Part shown: piece by piece, positions 45,159-56,859 of the stretch
Numbering within the stretch: position 1 is the stretch's first letter
How the letters are laid out: each line of letters opens with the position of its first letter
Assembly (NCBI RefSeq): GCF_945859685.1
Contig: NC_079147.1
Span: 254,624,572-254,688,571 of the forward strand
Source: Eupeodes corollae
Taxonomy: Eukaryota; Arthropoda; Insecta; Diptera; Syrphidae
DNA: 64,000 nucleotides
Direction of reading: 5' to 3'
Translations under genes and position numbers: made by a program
The notes under the pieces: generated by a model
Databases searched by the model: none
Told to the model about the DNA's origin: nothing
Seen by the model: the letters and a program-made list of their open reading frames with translations, nothing else

Positions 45159-48100
45159 CTGAAATAAGAACAAATAATAAAATATTATTTAAGTTTAAAG
45201 TATTTCCTTATAAACACAATCTGTCCTAGAGTTCAAAGTAAACGCACTGAGTACACATTTTTTCAGAGTGGGTCATCTTTGATCCGATATTGTTTCAGTT
45301 TGTATATTTTCAAATCAAACCAAAATGTTGTTTTTTATAAGGGATCTAAAGTTTAAGTATGAATTAACGACAACTTTGTTAAAAAACATAAGTTCCTGTC
45401 AACAAACTAGCCTCTAATTCACCTTTTACTCTTGAGTTAACTTAATATTGAAATAAAAGCTATATGTTTGCACTTGTTATTTTTTCTAATCGGCCTGCCA
45501 TAATTTCTGTTTGATAATTTGTTATATTTTGTTGTGTTGCAATAGAATAAGTTAAAATACAAAATTTAAATATTCAGGAATTCAAAACCAATGTGCACCG
45601 ACACCTCCTTTTAAACCCTTTCTCCCTTTTCTAGTGCTCACACTTTGTCTTTACAAACATAATAAGGGTAGCAATATCCTCTTGAGTGTGCGCTTATTGT
45701 AAAAGAAAAAGTAGAGGGTTTAGCAGCTAATAACGTAAAGACGAAGTACATGCTGTCGTCAGGAAAAAAAACCTACACCACCGACGTTTCGGTCAAAACG
45801 TCTATCGACAGATGTAACTTTGAAGTAGTTAAGGACTTTGTCTAACTTGGCTCAGCTATGAATGCAGAAAATAACACCAGAGCTGAGGCAAACGAAGAAT
45901 TACTCTTGCTAACCGCTGTTTCTTTGAAATAAGAAAGCAATTGAGTAGTAAATTCCTTTTTTGAGCAACTAAAGTGACGCTATACAAGACCCTCATCATT
46001 CCTGTTCTGTCTAGAAGCATGGAGTATTACAAAATCGGATGAAAGCACCTTGGGTCGTTTCGAGAAAAAAGTTCTTTGTGTGATACACGGTTCCGTATGC
46101 ATAAAAGGTGAGTGGGAGTGAAGATTTAACGACAAGCTGTGCAACGACGTAGATTTACCTAAAAGGATGCAAGTACAACGCCTGAGATCACTGAGTCACG
46201 TAGAGATCAAGGAAAGTGAGCTCACTCAACTAAGAGTGCGCAACTAGAAACAGCTAGCTAGAGACCGAGCTATTTTCTTGTAGCGCCACCTTAAGTAAGT
46301 AAGAAGGGTAGAGGTTAGCTTAGTTAGTTATTGAATCTTAAAATCGAAAATGACTGTGGAAGACTAAAATGACCTCAACTAACTTGTTTTCCGAAAGTCG
46401 CGGCGACAGCAAAGTAATGTTAGGTTAAAGGGAATGATGCTATAACCATAGTCTAAAACCGTCTGCAGACTTCTTTTGTTAATCCAATTTTATGTTAGGA
46501 TTTGTTTCCCAAAGTAGTTCTTCAAGCAATCCAATCGCGAATTGGATGGTTTAAAGACTGGATAGAACTAGCGGAATAGGTGGATGTTAGTCTAAACTAC
46601 AGTAACCTTGCCTCTTGGAAGCCAACTTTAAATCGCCTAATAGCTCGACTATAGTAGTACCCGTGGAATGATGGTTAGTGCGTTGGACTGTCATGCCAGA
46701 GGTCTTGGGTTCGATCCCTGCCTGTGCCACCTAAAGTTTTTTTTCACGGGTACTGCCTCTTGCAAGGAATTGACAAATTCTCCAAGAGTAATTCTTGTCA
46801 TGAAAAGTGCTTTCTCAAATTTGCCGTTCGGATTCGGCTTAAAACTGTAGGTCCTTCCATCCCTGACAACAGTTCTCGCTCACAGGAATGTTGAGAGCTT
46901 TCAGTCACTAGGCCCTAGTTCTCAAACGGACTGTTGCGCCACCCAATTTAATTTTTTAATAGCTGCTCTGGATGAAGCCTCAAGAACACAATACACGGAG
47001 CCAGCTAAAAGCTCACTGCACCTCATGATTTACAGTAGACTAGACTACGATCTCAGGGAAAGAAACTACTTCCACGACAAATATACTATCGAACAAATTT
47101 CGTTCATGTTCCGGCTAAGAGGAGAACTCTTTAACCTAAACTACATTCCTCACCGTGAGGAATTACCGATTTTATGCAATCTGTGCAACTTCAAGGAGAG
47201 CGAGGATGATGAGAGAAAAAAGAAAACTTAGTCTAGGCAGTAACTTTCTTTCAAATACTGATATCACAAGCCTTCTACAGGAAATGGATGTCACAAAGTT
47301 ATATGCATATTGCAAAATAGTAATTAATTATAGACATCAAATTTAAATGAAACGTTTTAATCTTAAACTGCACTTTCTTTTTAAATTTATATAAAGCTGT
47401 ACTTTTAGTTTAGATCTTTATATTACTCTTTGGGCCGCTAACATCTTGAATACGCATCACAGTTATGGACTCCTTTGGAAGAGATCTACACAAATAGTTT
47501 AGGATCTGTGTAATGCAAATTTATACATTTCCCCATAAGAAGGCTACCATGATCTGATCGTTAACAACTTCCTTTTTAGGAACATCGAATAAATTTCTTA
47601 AAAGAGTTGACTCAATATAATTGACATTGACTTTATTAAGCACTGACATGAGTTAATTTTTATGACAGAGAAACATTGGTGTTAAGCGATTTGATAGAGT
47701 ACAACAATAAAAGTTAGTATCTCCACGGCTACATCAGAAATTGCGATGGTTGTTGTTTATGGGTCAATCAATTCATTTTAATTTCAAAGTATTGATCAGC
47801 CGAACATCGTCACATTTTTGTTCAACACTTTACAATCAATTTTTTACAAATTAATTTGGTTACAACTTTATTAACTGGCCTGTAGTTTGTAGGACTTAAC
47901 TATTTCAATTTTGCCATTTCTCACGATTGTAATATTCAAAATTGTATTGAAACATCTCACTCTCGTTAGCCTTTTCAAAGACCTATACATCATTTGTTTT
48001 AATGTTCCTGCCTTTTGCTCATTTGTATGAATGTATATAGCTATGTTAACATTAATGCAAGACTCCTTTTTGAATTGATTTGTCTATGTCAGTAAAATTA

Positions 48101-51100
48101 AATATAAATTTACGCAATATAAATATTAAATCGATTTCTATCATTCGAACCCTTGCTGGTGACCCTACCTCACCCTTAAACTCGTTTTCTAATTTGATAC
48201 TCTTTTTGTTTTTAAATATTTACCTTGATTAACAACTCGTCTGACATGAGGAGTAGTTGATGCGGTTATGGTTTGGTGAAGATCATGCATATTTAATGTT
48301 TTCGTTATATCTACATCGACCGATGCCGGACGTCCTCGTCCAGTTATTGGTACTCCATTCATTCCCTGAAGCTATATTATTGAATTGAAATTTAATATAA
48401 AAACATAGAACTTGCAAATAAAAACTCACAAAATAATTACCTGATTCTGGGATGGAGGCGCACTCGATGCTCTTGGTGCTTGATTATCTGCTGCTCCAAC
48501 ATTAGCTCTATGCACAAAAACATACTGATTGTTGCCATTTTGTTGTTGAATTTCACTCTGATGTGGTTGGGGCATAATACTGGCATGTTGAACAGTCCCC
48601 GGTGGTCCATAGACATGACGTATAAGCGTTGGCGATGGCTGCCGGGGAACAAATTTCTTCCGAGGAAATCCCATCCTCGGTCCAATAACCTGTGGGACGG
48701 AAATCTATTTGAATTAGTAAACCATTTTTGTATTTAACTAAAAAAATCCAAGTTACACTAACTTTGTAAACTGTGCGTCCAATTGTGGGTAAAGGTGGCG
48801 TCACCGCCGCAGCTATACCTTCCTCCGTTTTTATTTGTGGCGATGACGCCGACACTGGAACAACCTGTTGGGAGTTTCCTGCATTCGTTCCAGTGCTGCT
48901 TCCCGATGCCAAAATTGCTGACGGTGGTCGAAGCTGCGCAGTGAGATTATGCCTATTGGGACTGTTTTGAATTACAGCCTGACAAATCTGGTAGCTACGT
49001 TCCAAATTGACCGCGCCTGGTGGTAGTTTATTGTTAGTAGGCTTCCGACCTTTACCACTGGGAATTTTTGGTCGCTGTTGTGCTATTGTCGAGGGTACTC
49101 CGCTGCTAGAGAGAACTTTTATTGTTGCAGGATTCAAATAGGTGGTTGTTGCTGTTGTTGTTGTGGCCCCTGCGACGGTATTAGTTGCAGCAGGACGTTG
49201 CATACTGACGGTTATTTGTTTCTGTATGAATTTGCCGGTAGATTGGTGTGGTTGCAATTGCTGTTGATATTGATTAACGGTAGTTGTAGGCGATGAAGGC
49301 ATCAAGGTATTGCTTTGCTGTTGCTGTTGTGGAAGCTGTTGTTGAATATTTATAAATTGCCGATGCTGGTGTTGTTGTTGTTGCTGCTGCTGTTGTTGTT
49401 GGTGTTGTTGTTGTTGATATTGTATTTGAGAGTTCTCTATCGTGTGGTGCTGTTGTTGGGCAGTGGTATAGTGATGAACTCCACTCGAATCAATTACTTT
49501 TTTAATTTGTTGTTGTTTTGGTTGTGAATGATTTGTTTGGAATGCGATTTGGTGCTGTTGTTGTTGCTGTTGATGTTGTAATTGTTGTTGCTGTCTTTGT
49601 TGCTGCTGTTGGGCATGCATAGTCAACTGGCGATTTTGATGCATTAAAAAATTACCAATAACCTGACCATTTGAATCGAGTAGCAACTTGCCACCTGGTA
49701 TATGTGATATAGAAGATGGAGCATACATTTTTATATCTGCATTGCTATCGTTCGAATTGCTATTGACTACGGTGCTCGTAACTTCCATTTCAGCAGCAGT
49801 CATTGGAACTTCAATTTCTTCGTTTGTTATCTGTTTGTGTAAAATATTAGATTTTTTATTAATTCCTAAAAAGAATTGAATATAAAAAAGTTTTAAAAGG
49901 CGGAGAGAGATTTTAATGTTAGTCTATAGGTAGATGCAAGAGATCAATTCAGTTCTATCTTCACAACTAGAGGATTTCCGAAGAGAGATATTGTAGCAAC
50001 CTTAGTAAGGAGTCTTGTAGTTAATTAGTTTTTAGAAAGTCTTACTTCTCAAAGTATAAAAGTTACCGGGTTTGCTGATGTTATCATTGTTATTAACATA
50101 ATTCAAAGAGGACTAAGTATAACTAGAAAATGATATCTAGAACTGGGATGAAATATAAATCCCACGAAAATAACTGTAGTACGATTTACTAGGAAAGGAA
50201 ATCTAATACGTATGAAATCTTTTAGCTTTTCTGAAGAAGTAATCGTTTCTCAAAGAGAGGTTAAATATGTAGGAATCAAGATAAAAGATAGGTTGCAAAT
50301 TTGTGTCAACCGCTGTCTACGTTACATCCTGAACATACGATGAACTGTGGCTCAGGACTGGGAAAACAAAAGTGGATGTTAATATTGCGCAGAGAAAGTG
50401 GCGCTGGATTGGCCATACATTGAGGAAGCCGAACGACAACATAGCAAAGCAGTGCTTTTGATGGAATCCTCGAGGTAGAAGGCGGCCTGAAAGACCAAGA
50501 GAAACATGGAGATCATGAAGGAAGCTAGGTCCCAAAACTTGGAGACGTGGTCCCAGCTGAGGTATCGTGCTAGGAATAGAGAGATGGAAGGAACTGGTTG
50601 CCGCCCTATGCTCCAGGAGGAGTTAAAGTGCTGCTACTAGCAGCCGGAAATGAGAAAGATAGAACGTGCATTTCTATTGAACAAACATGTCTAGGTTGCT
50701 GTTACAAAAGTTACTATGGCACTTATAATCCTGAGATTGATGGACACCATGTGGTTGCATGCATCAAGAGAACCGAGTCTAGGAAATTATTTGATAAAAT
50801 ACAAAAAAAATTGGCATGTCTATAAATCACTGGAGCTCTTTGGAAACCTGAACTGAAGAAGCAGTGGAAGTCATTATCAACGCGACAACTTTGTAGTAGT
50901 AGGTAGTCGTAAAAAAATCAAGAGTTAAGGGCGCTTTATTAAGATTTGCCAAGGAGGGAAAGGGGAAGGTTTAAATTGTAGGTTCTACAGAAAGAGCCTT
51001 CTAGACATTCCAACAGATGGTATGACTAAAAAATATAACTACAAAACATATTCTTAAACGAACTTACGCTCCCAAAACAAACATCATTAATTGGTATACT

Positions 51101-54100
51101 GATGGGTCAAGAACATTTCAGAAGACTGGTGTAAGATTTCTTGAGCCTAGAACCAAAGTCTCCATACCGATAAGACGATGCACTAGCATCTTCCGGGCAG
51201 AAGTAAACGCCATAGGAAATTGCACAGAATCTAAAATTGAAAGACACTCAAAAACCAATATACTGCTATCAATTCAGATAGCCAAAGCACATTACAAGCA
51301 ATAACCTCCCATTGAATCAGCTCTAAACTTGTGTTCGTTTAAGTTTTTAGACTAAATCAGATGAGCATGTACAATAAAGTTTCATCCCAGGGTATTGAAG
51401 TAGCAGACTCCTTAGCAAAGAGGGAACAACTAAACCGCCAACGGAGTCAAAGCCCTATTGCCTCAAAGGAAAAAATGTGATGTAAAACATGATCAAATCG
51501 GAAGGGAAGTATTTGAAAAGAACTGACCCAGACTGATATAAACTAAACTACTAAAATTGCAATAAAAATCTATCCTAGTTTAATTAAAAATAATACGAAA
51601 TTATTAACAATTCTCCTCAATGGTCGTGAGCATTCTAACCCAATCCCTTAAGGGGCCCAAAAGATATAAAGATCGCAGTGCATCAATACTAAAATTATCA
51701 AATCAATGAATGCAAGAGATAAAAAATTTTGCATCGAAAAAACACCCGTGGGATCAAAATTTGATTGTCATTCCGAATCCGTTTGCCATTCAAATCTATG
51801 TCTTCATGAGCTGAGTAATTCAACATTTGGTTTATGGACTAAAAGCTTTGTCAATAAGAAAATAAAACTTTTTTTTTTTTGAATCAAGATTCACTAAAGA
51901 TGGGTTTGTTTTCCACTTAAAAAATGACTTACATCACCAATATCAATACCAAAATCCTGTTGTTCATGGAACATTTCTGGTTTCTGTTGCTGTGACAAAT
52001 GCTCATCTTCCTTCTTAATTAACGATTCATCCATAATTTGATTGCCTTGATCATTTATGAAATTATTTTGTTCACTCATGAATGTCGAAGCATTTGAATA
52101 CATCGTATGGTTCATTTTCAATCCGAAATTCCAATCGTGCTGAACATGATGAAACATATTTTCCCGTGTCTGAGCCTCTTCCAAACTTGGCGATGGAGGT
52201 GGATGTGATTGTGTAGTTGCCATTACCATAAGTGGTGATGTTCTACCAGCACCGCCTTGTGCAGAGCACTGTGATGATGTTATAGACGCTTCAGAAGAAT
52301 TACTTGCTGTTTCAATGGCTAGATGTTTATTTTGCTCGTAGACATTTTCGCAGTCTTGAGCTATCATTACTTTAAAAGGAGAAAAATAAAATAAAAGTTA
52401 GAATACTCGCCAGCAAAGGACACAACAAATAAGTTTTACCGTGGTCAAGAGAACTAAATAGATCACTTTCAGAGATTTCTTTCGGTACTGCAATTTCCAT
52501 GTTATTGATAACTTCTAAAAGAAAAACAAAATTTAATACCAACAAATAATGAGACATTCAAAACTACAAAAAAAAACTTACCTCCACTTTCTGTACTAAC
52601 TTCCCCTGATTCCAAAACGTAATTTTCGGCGTCTGCAAACTTCTGCTCTATTGGATCGTCTTCATCTAATGTACCGGCTGCTGCTTGGGCGATTCGTGCC
52701 CTTATCGCAACCCCGATGTTATCACAGGTACTAATGCTGGTATTGCTTTCGTCACAACTCACACCACCGCCGTTGCAATCGATAAGGTTATTGCTGTTGC
52801 TATCGTGTTCGTCGGTGCACGTAAGCATGGCTCCTACGCCACTGCTATTCGCCAAGTCTGAAACAATAAACTGATCTACCATTGCACTGGGTATTTGCAT
52901 CGCTGCCGCCGAGGACTCTCCTACAATCGACGAATGCTGCTGCTGTTGTTGTTGTTGCATTTGTTGCTCTAAATGCTCTTGTTGTAGTCTTCGTGAGAAA
53001 GTACTAAACAGACTATCCTGAAAGTTGAAAGCATTGGCGGATACCTGCGCATGAAATGCTCCATCGGGCCCAACAACATCAGCAACTATAGTTGGAACTA
53101 AGTTCGAAGTGTCAGTGGTATCATTGGGAGTGTCCAGGCCACAATTGTTGAAAGGAAAATCATCTCCAAGATTCGACAAGCCTCCGGTGGTTTCTTCAGC
53201 ATTAGCTGCCTCTTGTTGTTCAGCATTCTCTTCGTTGGTAGTCATCTCCAAAACATTAGAAATAAGTAGCTCCTCTTCCGGATCCAGCCGATTTGAGTCG
53301 ATGTCTGATTTGGGAGAATCCACCACTGATTCATCTATAATTTCTTCACTTTCACTGGGTTGTGGTGGAGGTGGCGGTGGTTCAGGCGCTTCAGCTTCAG
53401 ATTCAAATTTGATCTGTTTGCTTTCGGCGAATGTGGGGCTAGTCGAGGATCGTTTGCGAGTTCTCTTGGGCGAAGGCTGTTTGGGTAAGACAACCTGCTC
53501 CTGTTCCTCCTCCTCCGCCGCCGCCGCAGTAATCACTTCTCCGCCGAAAAGAATCAGTTGTTGCTGTTGTTGTTGGTCTAATTCAACATCATCGACGCAG
53601 CTTTTATTGCCATTCGAGGCAAATTCATCACTCTGTGCTGGAGATTCTTCAGTCTGTGGTTTATCACTGGGTGTTGTGGATTTTGAGAATATGGTGCTCC
53701 TCGTCATAGAATCCACTTCATCTTTCATTTTGCTGTCTATTCTGCATTCTATAATAGATTTGGGTTCGGCTTTGATGATTGGCGGCCGTAAGATGCTGCT
53801 CGTCGTTGTTGACAATGAAGACAGCGTCGAGATAGTTGATGAAGTGGATAACGACGAAGGTGATGTTGACGAGGTAACATCAGCTGATGTGCAGGTTTCA
53901 GACCTCATGCCCAGTGCTGTTTTGCTAGAAGATTTTCCAAATTTGATTGTCGTCGTCGTTGTAGATAATGATGGGGTGTTTTCGTCAGACGAAGTTGAAC
54001 TTGTTTTGTATCGCCTGCTCGATATTTTATCTCCCCAAATTGGTTCGAAATGTTTCAGCTTCCATGGGTCTAGTTTGTTCTTCTCCTTCTCGGCTTCGGA

Positions 54101-55075
54101 TTTCAGTTTGACTTGGTTTTCGGGTGTGAATTCACCTTCGGAAAGCCGCTCCCGCCATTCCAGACATGCGCGGGCAAAGAATTCATTATTTAGACTCGAC
54201 GGACCTAGGCGAACAGCGCCGAGGGCAGCGTCGGATGTTTCTACTGCTGCCGCTCGATCAACGCTCGGCAGTAGTTGAATCAAGTTGTACTGATAAAGAG
54301 CTGGCAGGAGGGAAAAAGTTTGCTTATTGAGCAGCGCACGCAGATTTGTGCTCGCCAGAATCGAGTCTGGTGTCTCTAAATCGATTTTTCCATCTTTTGT
54401 TTGTTCAATTTGTGCTGCTGTGGACATTTTTTTGTTGGATCGCCTTCGGGGCTTCAAACTGAAGCCCGGTATTGAGGCGAGTACCTCACGCATAGTAGAC
54501 GCTTGCATTTGAGCTGTTGTGCTGGGTATGCTGCGTAAAGATATTGTCGTTGTCGAGGATGTGGATGGTGTTGATGTTGACGATGATGATGATGAAGATG
54601 TGGCCATACTGTTCTTTGTTCGACATTGACTGCTAGTAATAGATTGTGAAGTAACGGGCGCTGGCTTCTTTTCCGGAATAGGCTTCACAATTATTCGGGG
54701 TATATGCCTTCGCAGGCTATGCGTGTGCTTGACCAATTTAGCCGGCGCTATGTGATGATGATGATGAGATGATGGACTTCCTGCCGCCAATGGGGGCGGT
54801 GAGTCAAGAGCAAGTGGATCACATTCGACTTCGTTGCTAGAGCAGGGCGGTGGCGTTACATATTTTGCAGATGAGGTATGCAATTTGTGCTTAACCGAGG
54901 GGAAAATGATTGACGCCGTTGAAAGGAAATGTTGCTTAGCTGCTCCTGATGATGAATGATTCGATGTGGAGGTTGAATTGGAGTGGAGTTGGATTTTTTG
55001 GAATGAGTCGTTGCTGGTGGTGATGAGTTTTTCATGGCTTCGTGGGAATTGATCTGGAGTTACATCACACTCCAT
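44902..55075 (-). CDS. Asx: Additional sex combs (Asx), Polycomb-group ASXL protein, complete coding region
   Basis: Seven coding exons on the minus strand: 55075-52582, 52514-52440, 52369-51933, 49830-48763, 48689-48441, 48371-48224 and 45158-44902. All have GT-AG ends and consistent phases, giving 1575 residues (Drosophila about 1670). Asx binds the deubiquitinase Calypso (BAP1) to form PR-DUB, which removes mono-ubiquitin from histone H2A at Polycomb targets. The protein has a disordered Ser/Thr-rich N-terminus, the DEUBAD domain (about residues 235-350), acidic and low-complexity middle parts, Gln-rich segments and a C-terminal atypical PHD finger. Introns 3 and 6 carry LINE and SINE debris. 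A splice acceptor in front of the ATG suggests at least one upstream non-coding exon. Confidence 0.95.
45574..45708 (+). repeat. Dispersed repeat, copy 2 (partner at 3488-3608)
   Basis: Matches the copy at 3488 over its full length with a few small insertions: AATTCAAAACCAATGTGC, CGACACCTCCTTTTAA, AGTGCTCACA.T.TGTCTTTACA, AATAAGGGTAG, ATATCCTCTTGAGTGTG. Confidence 0.6.
45712..46315 (+). pseudogene. RTE-like LINE C-terminal fragment in Asx intron 6
   Basis: Plus-strand pieces: [46 protein letters not shown]-like, [45 protein letters not shown]. This is the thumb and tail of an RT whose palm is not present. A shorter relative lies at 56430-56640. It is inactive. Confidence 0.65.
46480..47345 (+). 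pseudogene. LINE 3' fragment interrupted by a SINE
   Basis: After the SINE at 46657-46956, the plus strand reads [14 protein letters not shown] then [33 protein letters not shown] and [12 protein letters not shown], a zinc-knuckle C-terminus of LINE ORF2. The bases TAATAGCT on both sides of the SINE (46638-46645 and 46957-46964) suggest its target duplication. Confidence 0.55.
46657..46956 (+). mobile_element. Full-length tRNA-derived SINE (reference copy)
   Basis: About 300 bp. The head has Pol III boxes: box A-like TGGAATGATGG (46664-46674) and a perfect box B, GGTTCGATCCC (46708-46718), and ends TGTGCCACC, pairing with GTGG at the 5' end as an acceptor stem. A unique body follows (GGGTACTGCCTCTTGC, TTGCCGTTCGGATTCGGC, GTAGGTCC, CACTAGGCCCTAG, ACGGACTGTTGCGCCACCC) and an ATTTAATTTTTT tail. 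Other copies: 23661/26726, 9627, 28803, 31138 and 58728. Confidence 0.88.
48224..48689 (-). CDS. Asx: Asx coding exons 5 and 6
   Basis: Exon 5 (48689-48441) begins [20 protein letters not shown] and ends [10 protein letters not shown]. Exon 6 (48371-48224) begins [20 protein letters not shown] and ends HVRRVVNQ. Both keep frame with their neighbours; the intron between is 69 bp. No domain is recognised, but the composition is proline- and basic-rich and the blocks are conserved in style. Confidence 0.85.
48763..49830 (-). CDS. Asx: Asx coding exon 4, glutamine-rich
   Basis: A 1068-bp exon, residues 1003-1358. It opens [20 protein letters not shown] and is dominated by Gln/His tracts between about residues 1050 and 1180, encoded by mixed CAA and CAG. 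After these come [38 protein letters not shown] and [13 protein letters not shown], blocks shared with Drosophila Asx as far as I can recall. The antisense leucine-rich frames are mirror images of the Gln tracts. Confidence 0.88.
49916..50290 (+). pseudogene. LINE RT fragment in Asx intron 3
   Basis: Plus-strand reading gives a decayed palm end and thumb: a [16 protein letters not shown] stretch (degenerate ADD box) near 50070, [41 protein letters not shown]. The pattern is that of I/Jockey-type LINEs. It is cut at about 50290. Confidence 0.5.
50291..50640 (+). pseudogene. LINE 3' fragment of the 28970-30835 family
   Basis: [37 protein letters not shown] and [16 protein letters not shown] correspond to CKWKCIGHTLRK.. 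and STWRR at 30540-30670. The C-terminal end, ALCSRRS, is followed by a stop and an AGTGCTGC spacer. It separates two parts of another LINE, so it looks like a nested insertion. Confidence 0.6.
51040..51500 (+). pseudogene. LINE RNase H fragment in Asx intron 3
   Basis: [20 protein letters not shown] and [18 protein letters not shown] correspond to the first part of a LINE RNase H domain (YTDGS...G, with the FQAE Glu as FRAE), then a SDSQ-like IQIAKAH, SSKLVF and [22 protein letters not shown] end read over frame breaks. It may be the continuation of the RT at 49916. Confidence 0.55.
51933..52514 (-). CDS. Asx: Asx coding exons 2 and 3
   Basis: Exon 2 (52514-52440, 25 codons) reads [20 protein letters not shown]; exon 3 (52369-51933) reads [19 protein letters not shown], then [20 protein letters not shown] and [17 protein letters not shown], ending GIDIGD at a GTAAGT donor. 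The introns before them are 67 and 70 bp. No named domain is present. Confidence 0.85.
52582..55075 (-). CDS. Asx: Asx first coding exon with DEUBAD domain
   Basis: Encodes residues 1-831. The DEUBAD (ASXH) domain starts near [20 protein letters not shown] and includes [18 protein letters not shown] and the NEF motif [20 protein letters not shown], ending [12 protein letters not shown] at residue 350; this is the Calypso-binding and activating part. Before it, [24 protein letters not shown] is another block typical of ASX proteins. Downstream lie Ser/Thr runs, an acidic stretch ([11 protein letters not shown]), a [10 protein letters not shown] patch and a [11 protein letters not shown] tract. 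The first in-frame Met is used. Confidence 0.92.
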
Positions 55076-55122
55076 GATTGTTTTTATAATTTGTTTGCAA
55101 TGTTTGGAGTTAATTAGTTTTT

Positions 55123-55124
55123 CT
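55123..55124 (-). other. Asx: Splice acceptor in the Asx 5' untranslated region
   Basis: On the minus strand TTTATTTTTTAATTTCAG, ending at 55123, precedes the Asx start codon by 47 bp. A good pyrimidine tract and CAG suggest that the ATG lies in exon 2 and a non-coding exon 1 lies upstream. Confidence 0.55.
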
Positions 55125-56429
55125 GAAATTAAAAAATAAATATATTTTAATTATAAATATTAAATGTTTGTAAACAAAGTCTAATTAAGTTCATGGGGCA
55201 AATACAATTGTTTAGACTTCTTCGCTCATTAAGTGCATAGTCATAGAACTCCCTTAACTAGAGAATAGTCTTTAAACCTTTCAATATTAAACAGAAATTT
55301 AGATATTGAGCTTTTTTGAATTACAAATTGTAATTGCTAAGAATTTAATAGAAGGGTTCCATAAATTAATAATAATATAATTCTAATTTGTGTTAATCCA
55401 AAATGTACCTCAATGAAAGTTAACACAATTAATGACCATTTCAGAAACGTGATAAGAATCAAAAATGATTTATGGAGGACCAAAAATTAATGAGGAATAA
55501 AAAGTAAATAAGATACTGAAATATTCCACCGGAATTATGAATATAGAAATTGAAAAATCATAAGAAGTTTTATTTAAAAGAAATAAGTTCATGAACAAAC
55601 ATAATCTCAAAGAGTCTAATATGATGTTTTCTTTCAAACTTTAAAAGGTTACATCTCAAAAACCTTACATGCTTAAACCAATTTCTATGGAATGCATTAA
55701 CTTAACAAGTAATTTATGACACCTGCATAATATGTGGCCTCAGCAAGGCAGTCCTAGAAGAATATAAGCTGGTATAAAAATGAACTAATAAAAATGGGTA
55801 AGTACATCGGCTCCGGCGGCGGACCGTTCGCTTTAAGGCTTTTTTATGGAGCTACGTTAAATAATGAATATTTTTAATTTTACTTTTTTGTATAATTTAC
55901 AGTCATTCAAGGAGTTTTAAATATCATTTATATGTTAATATTAAAACACATAACGAGCAGTAGGAAAATAAGGAAAGATTTAAAAGGAGTTGACCTTGAA
56001 GTTTTGAATATCAAAATGGGAAAAGCATTCCTCGATGTGGGGTTAAAAATAGAATCTCTATAATTGACAGTACGTTCGAAAATAATCTCAACTCAACACT
56101 TTGAGTATTACAACAGAATTATTTAAGGAATGGAATGCAACTGGCTAATTCCAGAGAATATTGTTTTTAAAAATATCCATAAAAGTCCTAAGGCCATAAA
56201 ACATTTCGACGGTGTTCGCTAGCTAAGTATAGCTTATCATTTTCAAAACCGTTTTTATAATTCTATCCAAGAGACCTTTTTTTTGGTACACCTGCACAGG
56301 CATCCGAGTAGGTTTCAAGTTTGGGACGAATAAAGGGTTTGTAAATTACATCAAAATTATGGATGTTTTACATTATAGTTTCTTTCAAGTACATACTTTT
56401 CGATTTATATAATTGTTAGGCTTGCAATA
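55125..56429. other. Spacer, probable first Asx intron
   Basis: AT-rich sequence with no open frame of interest. A GC-richer CGGCTCCGGCGGCGGACCG patch lies at about 55808. No transposon was recognised. Confidence 0.35.
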
Positions 56430-56640
56430 CAACATCTGTCATCAAGAAATGACCTACAACACTGACGTCTCAGTCAAAACGTCATTATCGAGAGACGAAA
56501 GTTTAAGGTAGTTAAGGACATCGTCTACCTAGGCTTCGCTATGAACGCAGAAAACAACACGAGCGCTGTGATCGAATGAAGAATGACTCTTGCTAAGCGC
56601 AGAAAGACAGAGTGTGGTAAGGTATTCCACATACGCGTAG
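56430..56640 (+). pseudogene. Short RTE-like LINE fragment
   Basis: [17 protein letters not shown] and [24 protein letters not shown] pieces match the element at 45765-45900 ([27 protein letters not shown]). Only about 200 bp remain. Confidence 0.5.
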
Positions 56641-56859
56641 TACGGCTAAAGAGCGAATCTCTGTATTTGACAGTACGGACGAAGTTGGACTAGAGGGTAC
56701 ACTGATGAGCATTCCTAGAAGCGCGAGTATTACGGTTAAACTGTTTAAGAGGAGGAATACAGCAGACTATTTCACTAGAGCATAAACCGTTAAAATAACG
56801 GTAAAAAAGGGTGAGACAGAAACCTTTCGACGATGTTTAAGCGAAGTAAATGAACTTAT

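Larger units (their letters stand above)
45159..48223. other. Asx intron 6 with transposon debris
   Basis: A 3.1-kb intron. From left to right it holds the dispersed repeat at 45574, an RTE-like LINE piece, a LINE fragment interrupted by a SINE, and about 900 bp (47346-48223) with nothing recognised. Confidence 0.6.
49831..51932. other. Asx intron 3 with LINE fragments
   Basis: A 2.1-kb intron that contains the LINE pieces listed at 49916-50290, 50291-50640 and 51040-51500. All are plus-strand, opposite to Asx. Confidence 0.6.

Noticed and set aside
46657..46731. Possible tRNA gene
   Set aside because: Box B is perfect and the acceptor ends pair, but the anticodon arm does not fold properly and the same sequence recurs as the head of a repeated SINE.
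46668..46850. Open frame beginning [14 protein letters not shown], and similar frames at 9661 and 31119
   Set aside because: They fall inside SINE copies and translate the tRNA-like head or body; no protein function is implied.
48773..49527. Leucine- and cysteine-rich plus-strand frames
   Set aside because: Mirror images of the Asx CAA/CAG glutamine tracts.
53109..54278. 389-residue plus-strand open frame rich in Ser, Val and Cys
   Set aside because: It is exactly antisense to the Asx coding exon, whose Ser/Thr/Gln-rich codons leave the other strand open. It has no domain and no splice support.
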